NCBI GenBank assembly: GCA_022841905.1
Contig: JALHQO010000010.1
Location: forward strand, 62,001-126,000
DNA length: 64,000 nucleotides
Source of the DNA: Hyphomonadaceae bacterium
GTDB lineage: Bacteria > Pseudomonadota > Alphaproteobacteria > Caulobacterales > Aquidulcibacteraceae
Reading direction: 5' to 3'
The notes below the pieces were generated by a model that worked only from the letters and a program-made list of their open reading frames with translations, ran no database searches and had not been told where the DNA came from. Both the position numbers and the translations under genes were made by a program. Shown piece by piece: positions 1 through 8,648 of this stretch. Positions within the stretch are counted from its first letter, which is position 1, and every line of letters begins with the position of its first letter.

Positions 1-6
1 GTTCGG

Positions 7-924
7 TCATGCGCTCTTTGCAGAGCGCAACGTATCCCACGAAAAGAAGGCGAGGCCCACCCAGATCAACACGAAACTCACGCCACGCAGCAGCGTGAAC
101 GGCTCGCCGAACGCGATGCCGGTTATGAATTGCAGGGTCGGCGCGAGAAATTGCAACAGTCCAAGTGTCGTGAACGACACACGCCGCGCGCCGAAGGCGA
201 ATGCCATCAGCGGGATCGCCGTGATCGGGCCAGCAATCGCCAATAGCACGGAAAGACCGGCATCGCTTCCAAAACTGAGCGGCGCTTGGCTGGACGCCCA
301 GAGGAGCAAGCCAATCGCCAGCGGCATCAGGGCCAAGCTTTCGATCAAAAGCCCCGTCGCCGCCGGCACCGCGGCGCGCTTGCGTATCACGGCGTACACA
401 GACCAGGTGGCGCAGAGCGCCAGCGCCATCCAAGGCGGCGCGCCGAGCGCAAAGCCCTGCACGATGACGCCAAGCAGAGCGAGCGCCAAAGCGATGACGC
501 GCGGCGTGGTGATGCGTTCACGAAAGAATAATACGCCGACGGCGACGCTGACGAGCGGCGCTAGAAAGTACGCCAGCGCCGATTCGATCACGCGCTCGCT
601 GAGCACGAGATAAACGTAAAGCCCCCAATTGATGAAGATGAAGCCGGCCGAGGCGACGAGCGTCGCCAGCATGCGCCGCTTGAACGCCGTCGCGATCTCG
701 CGCCAGCCGGGGCGCCAACCGCTCATCAGAAAAACAGCGATCAATGCCGCCGGCGCGCACCAAACAATGCGCTGCGCCAGCACTTCACGCACATCGACGC
801 TGCCCAGCAATTTCAAATAGAGCGGCAAGAAGCCCCACATGACATACGCAGAAGCCGCGGCAATGAAGCCGGCGCGGCGCTCCGCTTCTGACGGGCTTGT
901 CGTGATCGGCGCGACTTCGCTCAT
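7..924 (-). CDS. rarD: RarD-type EamA family permease
   Basis: Inner-membrane permease of the drug/metabolite transporter superfamily, RarD branch. The family is named from a chloramphenicol-sensitivity locus and its physiological substrate is unknown. The 305-aa product has the usual RarD length and is almost entirely hydrophobic, with about ten membrane segments. Family-typical stretches are YVMWGFLPLYLKLL near residue 27, QRIVW near residue 51 and NWGLYVYLV near residue 100. The ATG overlaps the stop of the upstream acetyltransferase gene by four bases (ATGA), so the two are probably translated together. Assignment rests on recognised family sequence; the substrate cannot be inferred. Confidence 0.9.
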   Translation of the reverse strand: MSEVAPITTSPSEAERRAGFIAAASAYVMWGFLPLYLKLLGSVDVREVLAQRIVWCAPAALIAVFLMSGWRPGWREIATAFKRRMLATLVASAGFIFINWGLYVYLVLSERVIESALAYFLAPLVSVAVGVLFFRERITTPRVIALALALLGVIVQGFALGAPPWMALALCATWSVYAVIRKRAAVPAATGLLIESLALMPLAIGLLLWASSQAPLSFGSDAGLSVLLAIAGPITAIPLMAFAFGARRVSFTTLGLLQFLAPTLQFITGIAFGEPFTLLRGVSFVLIWVGLAFFSWDTLRSAKSA

Positions 925-1352
925 GACGTCGGCGCGCCGTACGGGTTTGAGTTGCGGATGTGCATGAAGCGCTCGGGCGCATCGAGGGCGGTGAAGCCAA
1001 GCGGCTCATAGACGCCGTGCGCGTCTTTGGTGCCGAGCAGCCAGCGGCGCAGGCCTTGGAGTTCGGGGTGTTCGCGGAAGGTGCGCACCAAAGCGCGGCC
1101 AAGCCCTCTGCCCTCTTTGCCCGGCAGAACAATCACGTCGCACAACCAGGCAAACGTCGCCTTGTCGGTGACGAGACGGGCAAAGCCGATCAGCTTGCCA
1201 GCATCGTCACGGCCGATGGCGCACATCGAATTTGCGCACGCACGCGCGACAACGTCGCGCGGAATGCCGGGCGACCAATAGGTGTGGCGCAGCACCGCGT
1301 GAATGGCGTCTATGTCCGTTTCCGACGGTTGTTCGATGGCGATGTGCTGCAT
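921..1352 (-). CDS. GNAT family N-acetyltransferase
   Basis: Small cytoplasmic acetyltransferase of the GNAT fold, 143 aa. The acetyl-CoA pyrophosphate-binding loop is visible as GRGLGRALV at residues 81-89, after the beta-strand CDVIVLPG. The C-terminal YEPLGF is the usual end of a GNAT domain. I chose the ATG at 1352 because it begins a normal GNAT N-terminus (MQHIAIEQPS); an in-frame start at 1457 would add 35 residues unlike GNAT sequence and overlap the upstream gene. It overlaps rarD by four bases. The acceptor substrate is unknown. Confidence 0.85.
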   Translation of the reverse strand: MQHIAIEQPSETDIDAIHAVLRHTYWSPGIPRDVVARACANSMCAIGRDDAGKLIGFARLVTDKATFAWLCDVIVLPGKEGRGLGRALVRTFREHPELQGLRRWLLGTKDAHGVYEPLGFTALDAPERFMHIRNSNPYGAPTS

Positions 1353-1432
1353 GTGTCCCTTTTCGCACCAGATAGGGACGCGCGCGTACGAGCGCCACGC
1401 TTCGGAGCTAAATTGCCCACACTCTGCAGAGA

Positions 1433-1903
1433 TCAGCGTTTGTTCATTTGCTCCCACTCGCGACGGTGCGCGCGATAAGCGTCCACAGCCGTGAGAAAGC
1501 GATCCACGGACTCCCGCTCAGGCGGAAGTAAGGCTCGCGTCGCGCCATCCCTGAACACAACGTTGATCGCATCTTCAGCAATCACAACAAACACGGGACC
1601 GATCTCATCATCGACGCGCAGGTAGGCCCGCGCGAGGGTTTCGGTGGCGGCCGGATGGACGTGCGATTGAGCCCGCGTTATCGAGTCCACGCCGCTACCG
1701 AGAAACTGCCATCGGATCACGTGACCGCGCTCATACAAGGTGAGCGGCGATGTCGCTTCGCCACCGAGCTTCCAATGCGGCCCCCGGACATCAAGCTCCC
1801 GGCCGTTCGCGGCAGCCATAACGAGCGCGTGACTTTCCGTCGCGCGCTCTTTCATGATTTCGAGAGCCGGCCGAGTTTCAGCGGTGGATCCACTATTTGT
1901 CAT
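1433..1903 (-). CDS. hypothetical protein
   Basis: I do not recognise this 156-aa protein. It is hydrophilic, has no signal peptide or membrane segment, and ends in a charged, Arg/Glu-rich helix (about residues 125-156). The middle is beta-like (GHVIRWQFLG, GPVFVVIAEDAINVVF). The start was set at the ATG at 1903 because an earlier in-frame start at 1930 lies only nine residues upstream and adds nothing recognisable. It is in the same direction as the neighbouring GNAT and rarD genes and may share their transcript. Coding is supported by codon pattern and by the absence of a competing gene. Confidence 0.6.
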   Translation of the reverse strand: MTNSGSTAETRPALEIMKERATESHALVMAAANGRELDVRGPHWKLGGEATSPLTLYERGHVIRWQFLGSGVDSITRAQSHVHPAATETLARAYLRVDDEIGPVFVVIAEDAINVVFRDGATRALLPPERESVDRFLTAVDAYRAHRREWEQMNKR

Positions 1904-1955
1904 GAATTGCTTCCGATAAAGACCGCGCACAGGATCGATGCGGCCAAGCCCTACC

Positions 1956-2987
1956 TCACGCCGCCCGTAGGCGTTTGAACAAACCCTTGTTTAACATCAC
2001 TTCTGCGATTTGCACGGCGTTGAGCGCCGCACCTTTGCGGAGATTGTCGCTGACGACCCAAAGCGAGAGGCCGTGTTCGACGGTGTGATCCTCGCGGATG
2101 CGTGACACGAAGGTGGCGAATTCGCCGACGCAGTCGATCGGCGTCGCGTAGCCGCCATCTTCGCGGCTGTCGATCACCATCAGGCCCGGTGACTCGCGCA
2201 GCAGGTCGCGCGCGTCATCGGCAGTGATTTCATTTTCGAATTCGATGTTCACCGCTTCCGAGTGGCCGACGAACACCGGCACGCGTACGCAAGTTGCGGT
2301 CAGCTTGATCTTCGGATCGAGAATCTTCTTGGTCTCGACTTCGATCTTCCACTCTTCAGTGGTGTAGCCGTCATCCATGAAATCGCCGCCGTGCGGGATG
2401 ACGTTGAAGGCGATCTGCTTCGGAAAGTGCTCGGGCACGATCTCATCATTGACGTAGAGCTTCTTGGTTTGCATCCAAAGCTCGTCCATTGCCTCTTTGC
2501 CGGCGCCGGAGACGGATTGATAGGTCGCGACCACAACGCGCTTGATCTTGGCGCGGTCGTGCAGCGGCTTCAGCGCGACGACGAGCTGAGCGGTCGAGCA
2601 GTTCGGATTGGCGATGATGTTGAGTTTGTCGTAGCCGTGAACAGCGTCGGGGTTCACTTCCGGCACGATCAGCGGCACACGCGGATCCATGCGCCAGGCG
2701 CTCGAGTTATCGATGACCACGGCGCCGGTCGCGCCAATCTTCTGCGACCATTCCTTCGACACAGCGCCGCCGGCGCTCATCAACACCAGATCGACGCCAG
2801 TGAAATCAAACGTATCGAGATCTTTGATCTTCAGCGTCCGGTCGCCGTAGCTGACCTCCATGCCCATCGAACGGCGCGAGGCAAGCGCGTACACTTCATC
2901 AGCGGGAAAGAGCCGCTCCTCGAGGATGGTCAACATTTCCCGGCCCACGTTCCCCGTGGCGCCGACGACGGCTACGCGCAATCCCAT
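1956..2987 (-). CDS. asd: aspartate-semialdehyde dehydrogenase
   Basis: Converts L-aspartyl-4-phosphate to L-aspartate-4-semialdehyde with NADPH, the branch point to lysine/diaminopimelate, threonine and methionine. The 343-aa product matches the family length. Visible features are the N-terminal nucleotide-binding motif VVGATGNVGREML (residues 7-19), SAGGAVSKEW near residue 72, and the catalytic cysteine motif NPNCSTAQLVV near residue 130. The C-terminal HGLSLWVVSDNLRKGAA is characteristic. The ATG at 2987 places the Rossmann motif at the normal distance from the start; longer in-frame starts up to 3137 would add an unrelated tail. It stands alone on the minus strand, 80 bp downstream of a GNAT gene. 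Confidence 0.97.
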   Translation of the reverse strand: MGLRVAVVGATGNVGREMLTILEERLFPADEVYALASRRSMGMEVSYGDRTLKIKDLDTFDFTGVDLVLMSAGGAVSKEWSQKIGATGAVVIDNSSAWRMDPRVPLIVPEVNPDAVHGYDKLNIIANPNCSTAQLVVALKPLHDRAKIKRVVVATYQSVSGAGKEAMDELWMQTKKLYVNDEIVPEHFPKQIAFNVIPHGGDFMDDGYTTEEWKIEVETKKILDPKIKLTATCVRVPVFVGHSEAVNIEFENEITADDARDLLRESPGLMVIDSREDGGYATPIDCVGEFATFVSRIREDHTVEHGLSLWVVSDNLRKGAALNAVQIAEVMLNKGLFKRLRAA

Positions 2988-3067
2988 GTGAAGCTCCAAT
3001 TCAGGCCGTATGTAGCGCGCCGGACCCCACTCCGCCACAGGCGAGGCGGAGCGGAATGGCGCTGAGT

Positions 3068-3628
3068 TTAGTGCAAGATCGCAGTGGCGCGCGTCTGGGC
3101 ACGCGCCAAGTCGGGCGCAAAGCTCATGCGTTTGCACGGGACGCTTTCGCCGCGCGCCAGCGAGAAAAGCTTGGCGGTCTCGCCCGTATAAGCAAAACCG
3201 CTCTTCTCCAGCACGCGCCCCGAGGCGGGGTTATCGACGAAGTGGCCCGCTTGCAGTGCGCCCAGCGCGTGCGCCTCCGCGACGAAGTTCGTCAGCGCCT
3301 CGGTGGCGAAGCCCTTCCCCCAGAACGGGCGGCCGAACCAGTAGCCAAGCTCGAACACGCCGCTTTGCTTTTGGTGCGCGCCCATGCAGCCGATCATGCC
3401 TTCGCCCGGCAGATCGATGGCGAAGACGAACTCGCGCGCCAGCGGCTCTCTGGCCTTGAGTGTCATGAGCCAGCCTTCGGCGGCGGTTTCGAGATACGGC
3501 AGCGGCGTCATCGCCAGATTGCGGCCGACGGCCGGATCGTCGCAGAAGCGCGCGATGCGCGCGGCATCGCTCATGCGCACCCGGCGCAGCTTCAACCGCT
3601 TCGTCTTGATCTCGTTCACGTCACGCAT
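3068..3628 (-). CDS. RimJ/RimL-type GNAT acetyltransferase
   Basis: A 186-aa acetyltransferase of the RimJ/RimL-like group, which acetylates N-terminal or small-molecule amines. The N-terminus TKRLKLRRVRMSDAARIARF is typical of the group. The central ELGYWFGRPFWGKGFATEAL contains the acetyl-CoA loop (residues about 93-112). The later NPASGRVLEKSGF (about 133-145) is the usual end of the fold. It follows the rplU-rpmA operon on the same strand but is separated from it by two strong hairpins, so it probably has its own promoter. The substrate is unknown. Confidence 0.85.
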   Translation of the reverse strand: MRDVNEIKTKRLKLRRVRMSDAARIARFCDDPAVGRNLAMTPLPYLETAAEGWLMTLKAREPLAREFVFAIDLPGEGMIGCMGAHQKQSGVFELGYWFGRPFWGKGFATEALTNFVAEAHALGALQAGHFVDNPASGRVLEKSGFAYTGETAKLFSLARGESVPCKRMSFAPDLARAQTRATAILH

Positions 3629-3660
3629 GGCGAGCTCCTAGCTCGTTGCGCGTGGGGCAA

Positions 3661-3692
3661 AGAAAATGGGGCGCCTTGATCCGGGCGCCCCA
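3661..3692 (-). terminator. rho-independent terminator of rplU-rpmA
   Basis: A perfect 9-bp stem (TGGGGCGCC at 3667-3675 with its complement at 3684-3692, 8-nt loop). Read on the minus strand it is followed at once by TTTTCT (3666-3661). This is the layout of an intrinsic terminator downstream of rpmA. Confidence 0.85.
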
Positions 3693-3706
3693 CGCTATTT
3701 CGTGAA

Positions 3707-3733
3707 CCGGATCGCCCTGTTGCGGCGATCCGG
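3707..3733. terminator. second strong hairpin after rpmA
   Basis: A perfect 10-bp stem (CCGGATCGCC at 3707-3716 and its complement at 3724-3733, 7-nt loop), lying 18 bp from the rpmA stop. On the plus strand it is followed by GAACGTTTT. It probably backs up the adjacent terminator or protects the 3' end of the ribosomal-protein mRNA. Confidence 0.6.
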
Positions 3734-3751
3734 GAACGTTTTCCGGCTCGC

Positions 3752-4021
3752 CTACTCGGCTGCTACCTGTGCCGGCATAATCGACACGTAAGTGCGGCCA
3801 TCGCGTTTGGTCGCGAACGCAACTTTGCCTTCACAAAGGGCAAAGAGCGTGTGATCGCGGCCAAGGCCGACGTTGGAACCGGGATGGAATTTGGTGCCGC
3901 GCTGGCGCACGAGGATCTCGCCGCCATTGACGGTCTGGCCGCCAAAACGCTTCACGCCAAGGCGCTGACCCGGCGAGTCGCGACCGTTGCGAGAGCTACC
4001 ACCAGCTTTTTTGTGAGCCAT
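3752..4021 (-). CDS. rpmA: 50S ribosomal protein L27
   Basis: Component of the large ribosomal subunit; in bacteria its N-terminus reaches towards the peptidyl-transferase centre. The 89-aa protein begins [20 protein letters not shown], the highly conserved L27 start without a cleavable prepeptide. It continues with [21 protein letters not shown] and GRDHTLFAL. It lies 9 bp downstream of rplU in the universal L21-L27 operon and is followed by a strong terminator. Confidence 0.99.
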   Translation of the reverse strand: MAHKKAGGSSRNGRDSPGQRLGVKRFGGQTVNGGEILVRQRGTKFHPGSNVGLGRDHTLFALCEGKVAFATKRDGRTYVSIMPAQVAAE

Positions 4022-4030
4022 GACGCCCTC

Positions 4031-4354
4031 TTATTCCTTGTCGGACTTGCCGCCGATGGCGGTGATCTTGATGTGGCTCTCGGCCTGACGATGACCGATC
4101 TTGCGGCGATAGGTGTTGCGGCGGCGCTTCTTGAACACCGTGACCTTGTCGCCCTTTTTGGTCTCGACCAGCGTGCCGGTGACGGTGACGCCGTCCAGGT
4201 CCTTGCCGAGCTTCAGGCTCTTGCCGTCGCCGGCCATCAGGACGTTGTCGAACGTGATCTTGCCGCCAGCCTTGCCGTCCAGCTTTTCGACGACGATGAC
4301 GTCGTCCTTAGCCACCCGGTATTGCTTACCGCCCGTCTTGATAACCGCGAACAT
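4031..4354 (-). CDS. rplU: 50S ribosomal protein L21
   Basis: Large-subunit ribosomal protein that binds 23S rRNA and depends on L20 for assembly. The 107-aa product starts MFAVIKTGGKQYRVAKDDVI and carries the conserved VTVFKKRRRNTYRRKIGHRQ block near residues 71-90. It is the first gene of the rplU-rpmA operon. The 250 bp upstream (4355-4604), shared with the divergent dcd gene, must hold its promoter; I see GC-rich sequence with an AT-richer GGATATAAGG element at about 4412 but no clear -35/-10 pair. Confidence 0.98.
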   Translation of the reverse strand: MFAVIKTGGKQYRVAKDDVIVVEKLDGKAGGKITFDNVLMAGDGKSLKLGKDLDGVTVTGTLVETKKGDKVTVFKKRRRNTYRRKIGHRQAESHIKITAIGGKSDKE

Positions 4355-4604
4355 CGGACTGCTTCCAATAAACTAGTCACGCCCGGACGAAGCTCGCCCG
4401 GGCGGGGAGCGGGGATATAAGGGAACGCCCGGGGGGCCGTCAATGCGGGTCCGGGATGTTTTGGCCGCCGTTTTGCCGTCTTCTTCACCCCTGCGCCCTC
4501 CGGCGGGCCGGGCAATTGGCGCAGGCGCCCCGGAGCCGTTAAACTTTCTCGAATCGGGCCCAGGTCTTCGCTGGGTCAGCCCCGACCAGACCGGCGGACC
4601 TGTC

Positions 4605-5192
4605 ATGAAGCTCGCGGACAATGAGATCATCGCCTGCCTACGCGACGGGCGCATCAGCATCACGCCGAGCCCGGCCGAGACCGCGATCAATGGCGCCTCG
4701 GTGGATCTCCGCCTCGGGCCGAAATTCCGCGTCTTCTCAATGCACACCGGCTCGCACATCGATCTGGGCACTTCGCGCGCCGAGATCAATGAAGCGATCG
4801 AGCGGACCATGTCGGACGAGATCACGCTCTCCGAAGACGAAGTGTTTTACCTCCACCCCGGCGAACTCGCGCTCGGCGCGACGCTGGAACGCGTCGAACT
4901 CGCGCCAGACATTTGCGGTTCGATCAACGGCCGCTCAAGCCTGGCGCGCCTGGGTCTGATGGTGCACTCGACCGCGCATTTCGTCGATCCGGGCTGGCGC
5001 GGCCAGCTAGTGCTCGAATTCTACAATTGCGGCCGCCTGCCCTTGGGCATGCGCCCCGGCATGTCGGTGTGTGCGATTGCGTTCGAGCCGCTCTCCTCCG
5101 CCGCGACGCGCCATTACGGCGCGAGGCAGGACGCGAAATACGCCGGCCAAACCGGCGCCACCGCCAGCCGCTTCGGCAGCGAGCGCTCCTAA
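4605..5192 (+). CDS. dcd: dCTP deaminase
   Basis: Deaminates dCTP to dUTP, feeding dTMP synthesis; a cytoplasmic homotrimer of the dUTPase fold. The 195-aa protein aligns almost in register with the E. coli enzyme. It keeps [13 protein letters not shown] (Ser111, Arg115), VDPGW (Asp128) and LVLEF with the catalytic Glu138. The ATG at 4605 gives the standard N-terminus MKLADNEI; an in-frame start at 4443 would add 54 residues of non-family sequence. It converges on, and overlaps by four bases with, a pair of minus-strand genes of the same fold that lack parts of this active site. Confidence 0.97.
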   Translation: MKLADNEIIACLRDGRISITPSPAETAINGASVDLRLGPKFRVFSMHTGSHIDLGTSRAEINEAIERTMSDEITLSEDEVFYLHPGELALGATLERVELAPDICGSINGRSSLARLGLMVHSTAHFVDPGWRGQLVLEFYNCGRLPLGMRPGMSVCAIAFEPLSSAATRHYGARQDAKYAGQTGATASRFGSERS

Positions 5193-5623
5193 GCCGCGAC
5201 CGACCAGAACGTCACTTGCGCGATCGCCATGCCGGGCGTCACCCGTATCGGCAACATTGGGAGCAACTGAAACTGAAAGTGATCGACGACGCCCACGTCG
5301 ACCAGTTCGCCATTAATGTGCACGAACATACCCGCGCGCGCGATGTTCGATTTGCCATGAACGATGGGCGCATAGACGCTGCTGCCAAAGCGTTCGCGGC
5401 TCGGCGCCAAATAAAGCGAGCCCGGCTTCAGCAAACGCCCTTCCGGCGCCAGCGCTTCATACGGGGGCAGCTGCGTCGAAGCGCTACCATCGGTGATCTC
5501 GCATAATGCGTCGCCAAGGTGCAGATCAATGCTGTTGGGATTGAGCTTGTCTTCCGCGAACGGATCGAACTCGATCGTGCGATCGAGGATGGCCTGCTTG
5601 ATGGCGTCGCCGGTGAGGATCAC
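5189..5623 (-). CDS. divergent dCTP deaminase-like protein A
   Basis: A 144-aa protein of the dCTP deaminase/dUTPase trimer fold. Family marks are [10 protein letters not shown] (residues 28-37), [13 protein letters not shown] (90-102) and VDVG (108-111), matching [24 protein letters not shown] and VDPG of the canonical Dcd next door. The Ser (92) and Arg (96) of the nucleotide-binding loop are kept. The position of the catalytic glutamate (E138 in Dcd, LVLEF) aligns with Gln119 (FQFQL), so this chain alone may not be a deaminase. It starts with GTG at 5623, overlapping the stop of gene B by four bases (GTGA). It is also short (144 against 195 aa), lacking the insert after the first motif. 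Function unknown. Confidence 0.8.
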   Translation of the reverse strand: MILTGDAIKQAILDRTIEFDPFAEDKLNPNSIDLHLGDALCEITDGSASTQLPPYEALAPEGRLLKPGSLYLAPSRERFGSSVYAPIVHGKSNIARAGMFVHINGELVDVGVVDHFQFQLLPMLPIRVTPGMAIAQVTFWSVAA

Positions 5624-6141
5624 TTCTTGTACCCCATGTGCAAAGTCGATCGCATCGGCGCATCGCTAAAGCCAAAGGCGCCGCGATAAAGCGACGGCTT
5701 GCCGGTTGTCTTCCAGAACGACGCCTGCCCGATCGGACGATGCGGAAACACCCGCGTTGGCACGGCCGCGATCAGTTCGAGCGTCCAGCGATGCTTCGCG
5801 CCTTGATGTCCAAGATCGGCGGTCACCTGCACGAACAAGCCCGGATAGCCCAGAGCGGGTCGGCCGGTGAGCCGGACGGCGAATGCGTCGCTGCCAATGC
5901 GCTCGGTGGTCGTCGCCAGATAGAGCTTCTTCGGCTCAAGCAGCCACGACCCGTCCACCAGCTCAACGCGCCGCCAGTCAAACAGAAACCGATCCTCGGC
6001 CTGAGTCCAAACAACCTCGAACAACTCGTCCGCAATCGAAAACGTGTAACTCGCGGCATTCACGCGCGCAGCGTCAAACGGATCAATCAAGATCTCTCCG
6101 GATCGAACTGCCGCTTCGATCGAAGCGCGGGAAAGGATCAC
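5620..6141 (-). CDS. divergent dCTP deaminase-like protein B
   Basis: A 173-aa protein of the same fold as Dcd, first gene of a two-gene overlapping pair. The N-terminal MILSRASIEAAVRSGEI resembles the start of protein A. LTGRPALGYPGLFVQ (residues 91-105) aligns with [13 protein letters not shown] of Dcd, but the Ser, Ser and Arg are replaced by Pro95, Ala96 and Tyr99. The glutamate of the LVLEF motif is kept as Glu122 (WTLEL). It therefore shows the opposite loss pattern to protein A. The start is GTG at 6141. An extra C-terminal tail of about 30 residues follows the fold. It could be a structural partner of A, or a regulator or nucleotide-binding protein; I cannot assign a reaction. Confidence 0.78.
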   Translation of the reverse strand: MILSRASIEAAVRSGEILIDPFDAARVNAASYTFSIADELFEVVWTQAEDRFLFDWRRVELVDGSWLLEPKKLYLATTTERIGSDAFAVRLTGRPALGYPGLFVQVTADLGHQGAKHRWTLELIAAVPTRVFPHRPIGQASFWKTTGKPSLYRGAFGFSDAPMRSTLHMGYKK

Positions 6142-6208
6142 CGCCCCGCCTCCGGTCGCGGGGGTGCGAGGTGCAGTCGTGGAGACAGGGGCGTTGGCCG
6201 AAGGGAAC

Positions 6209-6298
6209 TGGCGGAGAGGGAGGGATTCGAACCCTCGATACCCTTGCGAGTACTCCAGTTTTCGAGACTGACGCCTTCAGCCACTCGGCCACCTCTCC
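6209..6298 (-). tRNA. tRNA-Ser (anticodon CGA)
   Basis: Cloverleaf with a long class-II variable arm on the minus strand. The acceptor stem is GGAGAGG (6298-6292) paired with CCTCTCC (6219-6213), with discriminator G at 6212. The anticodon stem CAGT/ACTG encloses a CTCGAAA loop, giving anticodon CGA for codon UCG. The T-arm has GGTTCGAATCC. The 3' CCA is encoded (6211-6209). It lies between the Dcd-like pair and an M28 peptidase gene. Confidence 0.96.
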
Positions 6299-6370
6299 GG
6301 AGGCCCGCTTAATGGCGAGGCACGAGCCGGCTGGCAAGCCCAGTTGCAAGCCTGGCGCCGGGATTTGCTG

Positions 6371-8602
6371 TCACGGGCGGACGGTCGAGACCACGAACGC
6401 GGCGTCGCCCTGCTGGATGGCGGTGCGATCGGCTGGGCGGCGCGCGATGAGGGCGATGCTTTCCGGCGACGTGAATCCCGGGGTTTGGCCGGCGATCAGA
6501 ATGTCGCCCGGTTCGCCTGCGATGGCGAACGTAAGTTCTAGGCTGGCGCCATCGCAGCTGCGGCCGTTGCAGACGAGGGTGGCGAAATCGTCGCCCTCCC
6601 CCGGTTCAGTGAACGCCACGGCGACGCCGTTGAGGCTGGCGCGCACAGCTTGAGCGGCGCGTGGAATGCGCAGGATGATGCGCGCGGCGCCGTTGGCGGC
6701 GATGCGAGCGTTGAGCGTGCGTTCGTCGACGCCTTCGGTCGGTGTGAGTTCAGTCAGGCGCGGCGTTGGCGCCGGGTGGACGGCGGCCGGCGCCATCCAG
6801 GTTTCGCTGGTGTCGCCGGGCAGCAAGAACGCAGCGGTGAAACCGTCGAAGCCCGGCGGCAGAGCGCGCTCGGCTGTGCCGGCGATGACGTGCGCAGTGT
6901 TGGCGTCGGCATCGAGGAAGTAGCTGATGTTGAGCGGCAGCGGACGCGCGGCGCTGGAGCTTGGCGCGAGATAGGCGGCGCCGATCGCAGCGAGCGCGGC
7001 CGCGCCGGTGACGGCGGCGGGGATGCGCCAAGTCGCGCCGCCATTGGCGCGTGCGAGCAGACCGAACCACGTCAGTATGACGATGGCGTATAGCGCGGCG
7101 GTGGCGAACGGATACTCGAAGCCGAGGCCGAGTTCGGTGAGATAAAGCGCCGGGGCCCAGACGACGAGTGCGACCAGCGCAGCGATGGCGGCGCCGATCG
7201 CTTGCGCCGCTTTCCAAACCAAAGCGACGAGGCAACCGAGCGCGTAAGCCACTGCGGGCAGCGCGTAGAGAATGGTGATGCCGCCGAGCAGGAAAGTTGT
7301 CGCAAAGCCCAGCAGCGTGAACCAGAGCATAGCAGACGCTTCCGCGAGCGCTGGCGCGCGCGAAGCGCGGGCGAGAATCAGTGCGAGCAGTGCTGCGACG
7401 AGCGCGATGAGGATGCACCAGGCGCGCGTCGGTTCGGGATGCGCGAAGGCGTAGGCCTCACCAGGGCGCAGGAGCGAAAGCGCAAAGCCTGCGCCAGCAG
7501 CGAGAACGCCAGCAAGGATCAAAGCGAGTGGCGGCGCGGCAAAGGCGAGCCAACGCCCTTCCCTGCCAGCGCGCCAGAAGGCGGCGGCGGCGATCAGCAG
7601 CGCGACGCCAAGCGCGATTTGGGCGGAGAGTTGCGGCGCGCTGACAAAGGCGCGCGCGGCGATGTCGGTGTAAACGTAATCGGCGGCGTCGTCGCGATCG
7701 GCGCTGCTGGCGAAAGCGCGCACGGTGTGGAGAGCGATGTCGCCCGCGTGTTGCAGGCTGGCGGGATCGAGCGAGGCGAGCGAGTCTTGCGGCGTGTGAT
7801 AATCTTCGAGGCCGTCGAGGAGCGCGAGATTCACGATGTCGAGATCGGGGCGAGTCAGCGCGCTGACATCGGTCGAATTGGGCAACAGCGCATAGACGGC
7901 GGCCATCACTGAGTTAGCGATGCCGTGCGGCGCGCCAGCGAATGCGGCGATCGCATCGGCATTGGGCCGATTGGTTTCGAAGAACACGGCAGGGCCGCGC
8001 GTGCCGCGCGCTTCGACATTCACCAGCGCTTCGACCGATTGCATGAGCGGGTCGCTGGCGAACACGTGCGCGCCGAGCAGGCCGGGCTCTTCGCCGTCGC
8101 TGATCAGAAAAATGATGCGGCGCTGAAGCGGCTGATCGCGCACCAAGCGGGCGATTTCGAGCAGCACGCTTGTGCCCAGGCCATCGTCTGCCGCGCCGGG
8201 CGCGGCCGGCACGCTATCATAGTGAGCGGCGGCGAGCACGGCGGGGCCGTCTTGCGGGCCGGCTTGGAAGATAATGTTGCGCACACGCGCGCAATCGATC
8301 TGCGGGCGGCTCTGATTGGGGCGGCAGGCGAATTCATCGCGCAGGTCGGGCGTGAAGCCGAGCGCGCGGATCTCGATCAGCAGGCGTTCGCGCACGGCGT
8401 CTTGCGCGGCGCTATCGACGGGGTGCGGAGTTTCGTCTCCAAGAATCCGGACGAGGCGCGCATGAGCGGCGTTTGCGTCAAACGCATCAGCGCTGTTCGT
8501 GGCGCGCAACGGCGGCGGCGCGACGGCGATGCCAGCGCCCATGAAGCTTACAAAGAGAAGCGCCAGCAGCGCGTAAATCAGAAGCGAACGAAACCCAGCC
8601 AT
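6371..8602 (-). CDS. M28 family metallopeptidase with C-terminal membrane domain
   Basis: A 743-aa membrane protein. An N-terminal signal anchor (LLIYALLALLFVSFMGAG) is followed by a zinc aminopeptidase domain of family M28. Candidate metal ligands are the His of AAHYDSV, the Asp of ADDGLG, the Glu pair of SDGEEPGLLG, the Glu of VNVEARG and the His of DYHTPQD, all in the expected order between about residues 120 and 270. From about residue 325 there are roughly eight hydrophobic segments, then a C-terminal beta-rich domain (about 560-743). This resembles the Fxna/Pff1-like M28 architecture with a periplasmic peptidase domain. It is transcribed alone; the natural substrate is unknown. Confidence 0.88.
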   Translation of the reverse strand: MAGFRSLLIYALLALLFVSFMGAGIAVAPPPLRATNSADAFDANAAHARLVRILGDETPHPVDSAAQDAVRERLLIEIRALGFTPDLRDEFACRPNQSRPQIDCARVRNIIFQAGPQDGPAVLAAAHYDSVPAAPGAADDGLGTSVLLEIARLVRDQPLQRRIIFLISDGEEPGLLGAHVFASDPLMQSVEALVNVEARGTRGPAVFFETNRPNADAIAAFAGAPHGIANSVMAAVYALLPNSTDVSALTRPDLDIVNLALLDGLEDYHTPQDSLASLDPASLQHAGDIALHTVRAFASSADRDDAADYVYTDIAARAFVSAPQLSAQIALGVALLIAAAAFWRAGREGRWLAFAAPPLALILAGVLAAGAGFALSLLRPGEAYAFAHPEPTRAWCILIALVAALLALILARASRAPALAEASAMLWFTLLGFATTFLLGGITILYALPAVAYALGCLVALVWKAAQAIGAAIAALVALVVWAPALYLTELGLGFEYPFATAALYAIVILTWFGLLARANGGATWRIPAAVTGAAALAAIGAAYLAPSSSAARPLPLNISYFLDADANTAHVIAGTAERALPPGFDGFTAAFLLPGDTSETWMAPAAVHPAPTPRLTELTPTEGVDERTLNARIAANGAARIILRIPRAAQAVRASLNGVAVAFTEPGEGDDFATLVCNGRSCDGASLELTFAIAGEPGDILIAGQTPGFTSPESIALIARRPADRTAIQQGDAAFVVSTVRP

Positions 8603-8648
8603 GCGAGGCGCATAGCATCAGACCGCGCGCCGCGCATCCTGGTTCGCC

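Noticed and set aside
5189-6298. Dcd-like pair as cargo of an element integrated at tRNA-Ser
   Set aside because: No integrase, no direct repeat of the tRNA 3' end and no change in base composition is visible nearby.
6083-6349. Open frame across the tRNA-Ser gene
   Set aside because: It covers a clear cloverleaf with class-II arm and encoded CCA; the frame is a by-product of tRNA and flanking sequence.
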